From: Verrucomicrobiota bacterium
Lineage (GTDB): Bacteria > Verrucomicrobiota > Verrucomicrobiia > Chthoniobacterales > UBA10450
Direction of reading: 5' to 3'
Assembly (NCBI GenBank): GCA_003219175.1
Contig: QHPU01000070.1
Location: 1-43,033 of the forward strand
Length of the DNA stretch: 43,033 nt
Numbering within the stretch: position 1 is the stretch's first letter; every line of letters begins with the position of its first letter. The notes beneath the pieces were generated by a model that worked only from the letters and a program-made list of their open reading frames with translations, had not been told where the DNA came from and made no database searches. This document shows positions 40,521 to 43,033 of the stretch, one piece after another. A program made the position numbers and the translations under genes.

Positions 40521-41827
40521 TGCACGCGAATAAACACGAATTTCCTCTTCCGTTAGCGTCTATTAGCGCGTATTCGCGGTTGCAGATTCTTTTGCGCGGC
40601 CTTGCCAAATGGCTGGAACAGCCGCCCACGCGGTTTTTCCTGCGCATTTTGTTTATCACGACCCCGATCACTTTCACCCTGATTCCGTTCATACGGTTTC
40701 TGCGCAGTGGCACGGACATGGATTACCGGACGTGGTACCAAGCGGGTCAAACGGTCCTGCATGGCGGCGAGATCTATCCTCACGGACAGATTTTTCCGTT
40801 CATGTATCCGCCGATGTGCGCGCTGATGTTGGGAGTGCCGGCATTTTTTGGCAAAGCCATGATGATTCTCATTTTATCGTCAGTTAACACCGTCGCGTGG
40901 CTCCTGTGCATCTGGTTTACCAGCGCGTTGATTTCGGAAAAGGGAAACTCGCCGATTGTTATTGCGAATCTCGTCCTGATGCCATTTATCTGGTCTAGTT
41001 ATCATCTCGGCCAACCCAGTCTTGTATTGCTCGCGCTCATGCTGGGTGCTTTTCTCAGCTTGCGCTACCGCCGGCAATTCCTGGCAGGCGCGTTGATTGC
41101 AGTAGCGGCCGCGATCAAAGCCTTCCCGTTGCTCGCCATTCCCTACCTTATTTACCGGCGTTACTGGACGGCAGCGGCGGCCCTTCTGGTGAGCCTCATC
41201 ATTTTGCTCTTTATTCTGCCGATTCCATTTCGCGGAGGCCAACGAACGGTGAATGACGTTAGCGAGTGGCAACACGGGATGTTGCACTATGAAGAAAGCG
41301 GGATCGCGCAACGACCAACGCGCAGTTACAGCTGGAAAAATCAGTCGATTTTCGGCGTGGCCAATCGTTTGCTCAGACGGGTCAGTTTCGATGATGGAAC
41401 GAATGCGACTTATGCAAATGTCGTCGATCTAAATTTCAGAACAGTAAATATCATCATTGTTGCGTGTGCGCTCTTCCTGGGAGCGTCTTTTGTCTGGGCA
41501 ATGCCGCGCCGGCACTCTCCACGAAGCGATGCCGGCGAATTCGCTGCACTTTTGCTTTTGATCCTGATCTTTACGCCGCTCGCCTTCGGCTATTTGTTCG
41601 TATGGCTAATGGTGCCGCTCACACTTCTGATCAAATGCACCATAGCTTCGGACGATTCGATTGGGTTGACATATCTGCTCATTGCCTTCGTACTTTTAGT
41701 TGCCACAGGAATCGCACCGCGTCTCGCCCAGACCTATGGCAGTCTTTTTTTTGCCGCCGTCGTTCTCTATCTCGCGCTCGCAACAAATCTTCGGCGTGCC
41801 ATTTCGGCTAACCGTAACGGAAGGTAG
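40520..41827 (+). CDS. GT87-family glycosyltransferase (DUF2029), polytopic membrane protein
   Basis: 435 residues from the ATG at 40520. It is a GT-C type transferase with about ten membrane segments (LRILFITTPITFTLIPFIRF, MMILILSSVNTVAWLLCIWF and others). The first loop has GTDMDYRTWYQAGQTVLHGG, and FPFMYPPMCALML follows, as usual for GT87. Members use polyprenyl-phosphate sugars, often mannose, for envelope glycans. The GT2 enzyme on the opposite strand resembles a polyprenyl-phosphate mannose synthase and could make the donor. The first ~20 residues (MHANKHEFPLPLASISAYSR) come from a repeat, so the native start may be later. Confidence 0.82.
   Translation: MHANKHEFPLPLASISAYSRLQILLRGLAKWLEQPPTRFFLRILFITTPITFTLIPFIRFLRSGTDMDYRTWYQAGQTVLHGGEIYPHGQIFPFMYPPMCALMLGVPAFFGKAMMILILSSVNTVAWLLCIWFTSALISEKGNSPIVIANLVLMPFIWSSYHLGQPSLVLLALMLGAFLSLRYRRQFLAGALIAVAAAIKAFPLLAIPYLIYRRYWTAAAALLVSLIILLFILPIPFRGGQRTVNDVSEWQHGMLHYEESGIAQRPTRSYSWKNQSIFGVANRLLRRVSFDDGTNATYANVVDLNFRTVNIIIVACALFLGASFVWAMPRRHSPRSDAGEFAALLLLILIFTPLAFGYLFVWLMVPLTLLIKCTIASDDSIGLTYLLIAFVLLVATGIAPRLAQTYGSLFFAAVVLYLALATNLRRAISANRNGR
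40522..40582. repeat. Repeat forming the first codons of the GT87 gene
   Basis: CGCGAATAAACACGAATTT at the left and TATTAGCGCGTATTCGCGGTT at the right are imperfect inverted arms. On the minus strand it reads AACCGCGAATACGCGCTAAT, similar (21 of 31) to the left arm of the element at 7168-7240. Confidence 0.6.
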
Positions 41828-41882
41828 ACTTCCAAGTCTGTGCGCCAGTGGAGTTGCACTCCGCTAAACACGCCACACATGC

Positions 41883-41901
41883 AGCGGACAGAATGTCCGC
41901 T
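41883..41901. repeat. Short perfect palindrome between convergent genes
   Basis: AGCGGACA and TGTCCGCT pair across GAA. It lies in the 94-bp gap between the GT87 and GT2 stops, where a shared terminator is expected; there is no T-tract. Confidence 0.5.
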
Positions 41902-41921
41902 GGGCACCCAGCCCGGAGGGC

Positions 41922-42656
41922 CTATGTTCCGGATTTCTCCGCCGGCAACTGTCGCGCCGGAGTCTTCCGCTCCATTACTCGTCGCCCAATTGCCCGCGAC
42001 CACGCGATCGCAAAACGCATCGCTTGAGCTAACGACATTTTGGATGCGCCGCGCTCGCGATTACGGAAAACAATCGGCACCTCGCGCACTCGCAACGATC
42101 CTCGGCCGCGGACTATTGTTTCGAAAACAATCTTGAATCCGGCAGCCTCGTTCGCAAAGCGCAAAAGACATTCCCGGCGAATCGCGAAAAACCCGCCCAT
42201 GGCATCGTGCACACCGGTCAGCGGATAAGCCACGCCGGACGCAATCCGCGAAAGCAACCGTCGCCATATCGGCCAGCCCGGAGTCGCTCCACCCGGGATA
42301 TATCGGCTGCCGACGACAAGATCGGCTTCGTTTGCCAGAATCGGTTGCAGTAATGCCGGGATTTCTTCCGGCGGATGACTAAGATCGGCATCCATCACCA
42401 CAAAAAAATCAGCCGTCGAAGCATTTGCCCCTGCGATAATGGCGCCGGCCAAGCCGCGTTCGGCACCGTCACGTTCGATCAGCCGTACCCGATGCGCGAG
42501 AGTGAGTCCCCGAATCTTGTCGCGGGTGCCGTCAGTCGATCCGTCATCAACAAAGATGATTTCGCTGAACGGGACTTTGGTGTGCTCGATCTGCTTAACC
42601 AGTGGCACGATGTTGTCCACTTCCTCCAGCGTCGGGACAATGATCGCAGTAAGCAT
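41922..42656 (-). CDS. GT2 glycosyltransferase, polyprenyl-phosphate mannose synthase-like
   Basis: 244 residues. A GT-A fold transferase: AIIVPTLEEVDNIVPLV, EIIFVDDGSTDGT (nucleotide site), VMDADLSHPPEEIP (metal site DAD), ADLVVGSRYIPGGATPGWP, and EVPIVFRNRERGASKMSL at the end. This is the DPM1-like pattern, which moves a sugar from a nucleotide donor to polyprenyl phosphate at the inner membrane. It has no membrane segments of its own. The convergent GT87 gene would use such a lipid-linked sugar. Sugar identity is inferred. tRNA-Thr lies directly upstream on the same strand. Confidence 0.9.
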   Translation of the reverse strand: MLTAIIVPTLEEVDNIVPLVKQIEHTKVPFSEIIFVDDGSTDGTRDKIRGLTLAHRVRLIERDGAERGLAGAIIAGANASTADFFVVMDADLSHPPEEIPALLQPILANEADLVVGSRYIPGGATPGWPIWRRLLSRIASGVAYPLTGVHDAMGGFFAIRRECLLRFANEAAGFKIVFETIVRGRGSLRVREVPIVFRNRERGASKMSLAQAMRFAIAWSRAIGRRVMERKTPARQLPAEKSGT

Positions 42657-42661
42657 GGGGC

Positions 42662-42737
<76 letters not shown>

Positions 42738-42960
42738 GGATTTGCCCCGGAAAGTAGCCGCTAAATGTGTCTTCCGCGAGCCCCTTTCCATACTGAATAC
42801 GAATTGCCTCAGATTGTAATCGCTAAACACACAACACCTGCGCTGAAGCGGAGGGATTCCATGACGCGATGAAAGGAGTGTCCTGCTTCGTTATCCGTTC
42901 TAAGTACCGGCTATCGGAAAAACAAAACGGTCAAAAGTTAGAAGTTCGGTGGAAGAAGAA

Positions 42961-43033
42961 TTACGGGCGACTTATCTCTTCCAGCGGAATTGGTCGTTGC
43001 ACCCGGCTATCCAAACCGAGATTGCGAAAGTCG
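42961..43033 (-). CDS. Possible C-terminal end of a gene entering from the right edge (partial)
   Basis: On the minus strand the frame from the edge reads DFRNLGLDSRVQRPIPLEE then ISRP and a TAA at 42961-42963. It is only 23 residues and I do not recognise it. It may be chance. Confidence 0.3.
   Translation of the reverse strand, partial: DFRNLGLDSRVQRPIPLEEISRP

Overview
The window looks like chromosome from a Gram-negative soil-type Verrucomicrobium, probably close to Chthoniobacterales or 'Candidatus Udaeobacter'. It has an outer membrane assembly pair (bamA, ompH/skp), the futalosine menaquinone gene mqnC, and a UBact (Pup-like) plus 20S proteasome operon. Short palindromic repeats are scattered through it. 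The taxon is inferred from gene content and style, not from a marker tree. Most genes are housekeeping, short operons switch strand often, and the gaps are dominated by repeats.

Layout. 1-3644: a small metal-handling cluster with a Cys-rich secreted protein, a 40-residue CCCCGHGC peptide, a protein with a heavy-metal-binding domain and predicted barrel, and an isoprenylcysteine-methyltransferase-like membrane protein. 3645-9591: class II fructose-1,6-bisphosphatase, a beta/gamma-crystallin, a DUF1801 protein, a D-amino-acid oxidase, a zinc alcohol dehydrogenase and mqnC. 9696-13646: bamA, ompH, terminator, DUF3108 protein. 13640-16879 (minus): UBact, prcB, prcA, an amidase and a peptidoglycan-binding protein, tightly overlapped. 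17051-18060: LysM and GYF_2 proteins. 18172-23514 (minus): an ABC exporter lacking its H-loop, then an operon reading DUF4337, broken ruvC, lipB, XRE-MBL fusion, beta-hydroxyacid dehydrogenase. 24052-28513: DUF1003, Fic, a pbpC remnant and a UvrD/PcrA helicase. 28519-31768: a GxxExxY gene inside terminal inverted repeats, malQ, an ORF-less copy of the same repeat, mdh. 31832-35023: a CHASE2 histidine kinase divergent from a FecR protein. 35383-42737: purC, an RlmI-type methyltransferase, two coiled-coil membrane proteins, gatC, gatA, a GT87 mannosyltransferase-like protein, a GT2 glycosyltransferase and tRNA-Thr(CGT).

What stands out. (1) The UBact-proteasome operon is complete for tag and core particle but has no ligase, Dop or ATPase in the window. 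(2) Repeat elements do more than fill gaps: they lie in frame inside the D-amino-acid oxidase, the helicase and the metal-binding protein, they appear to form the N-termini of LipB and the GT87 protein, and they supply the stop codons of malQ and purC. (3) The GxxExxY ORF exactly fills the space between 34-bp inverted repeats, and an empty copy lies 1.7 kb away, which suggests a small mobile cassette. (4) Two genes 4.4 kb apart, ruvC and the ABC exporter, carry internal deletions that remove catalytic parts. I cannot tell real gene decay from assembly error without reads.
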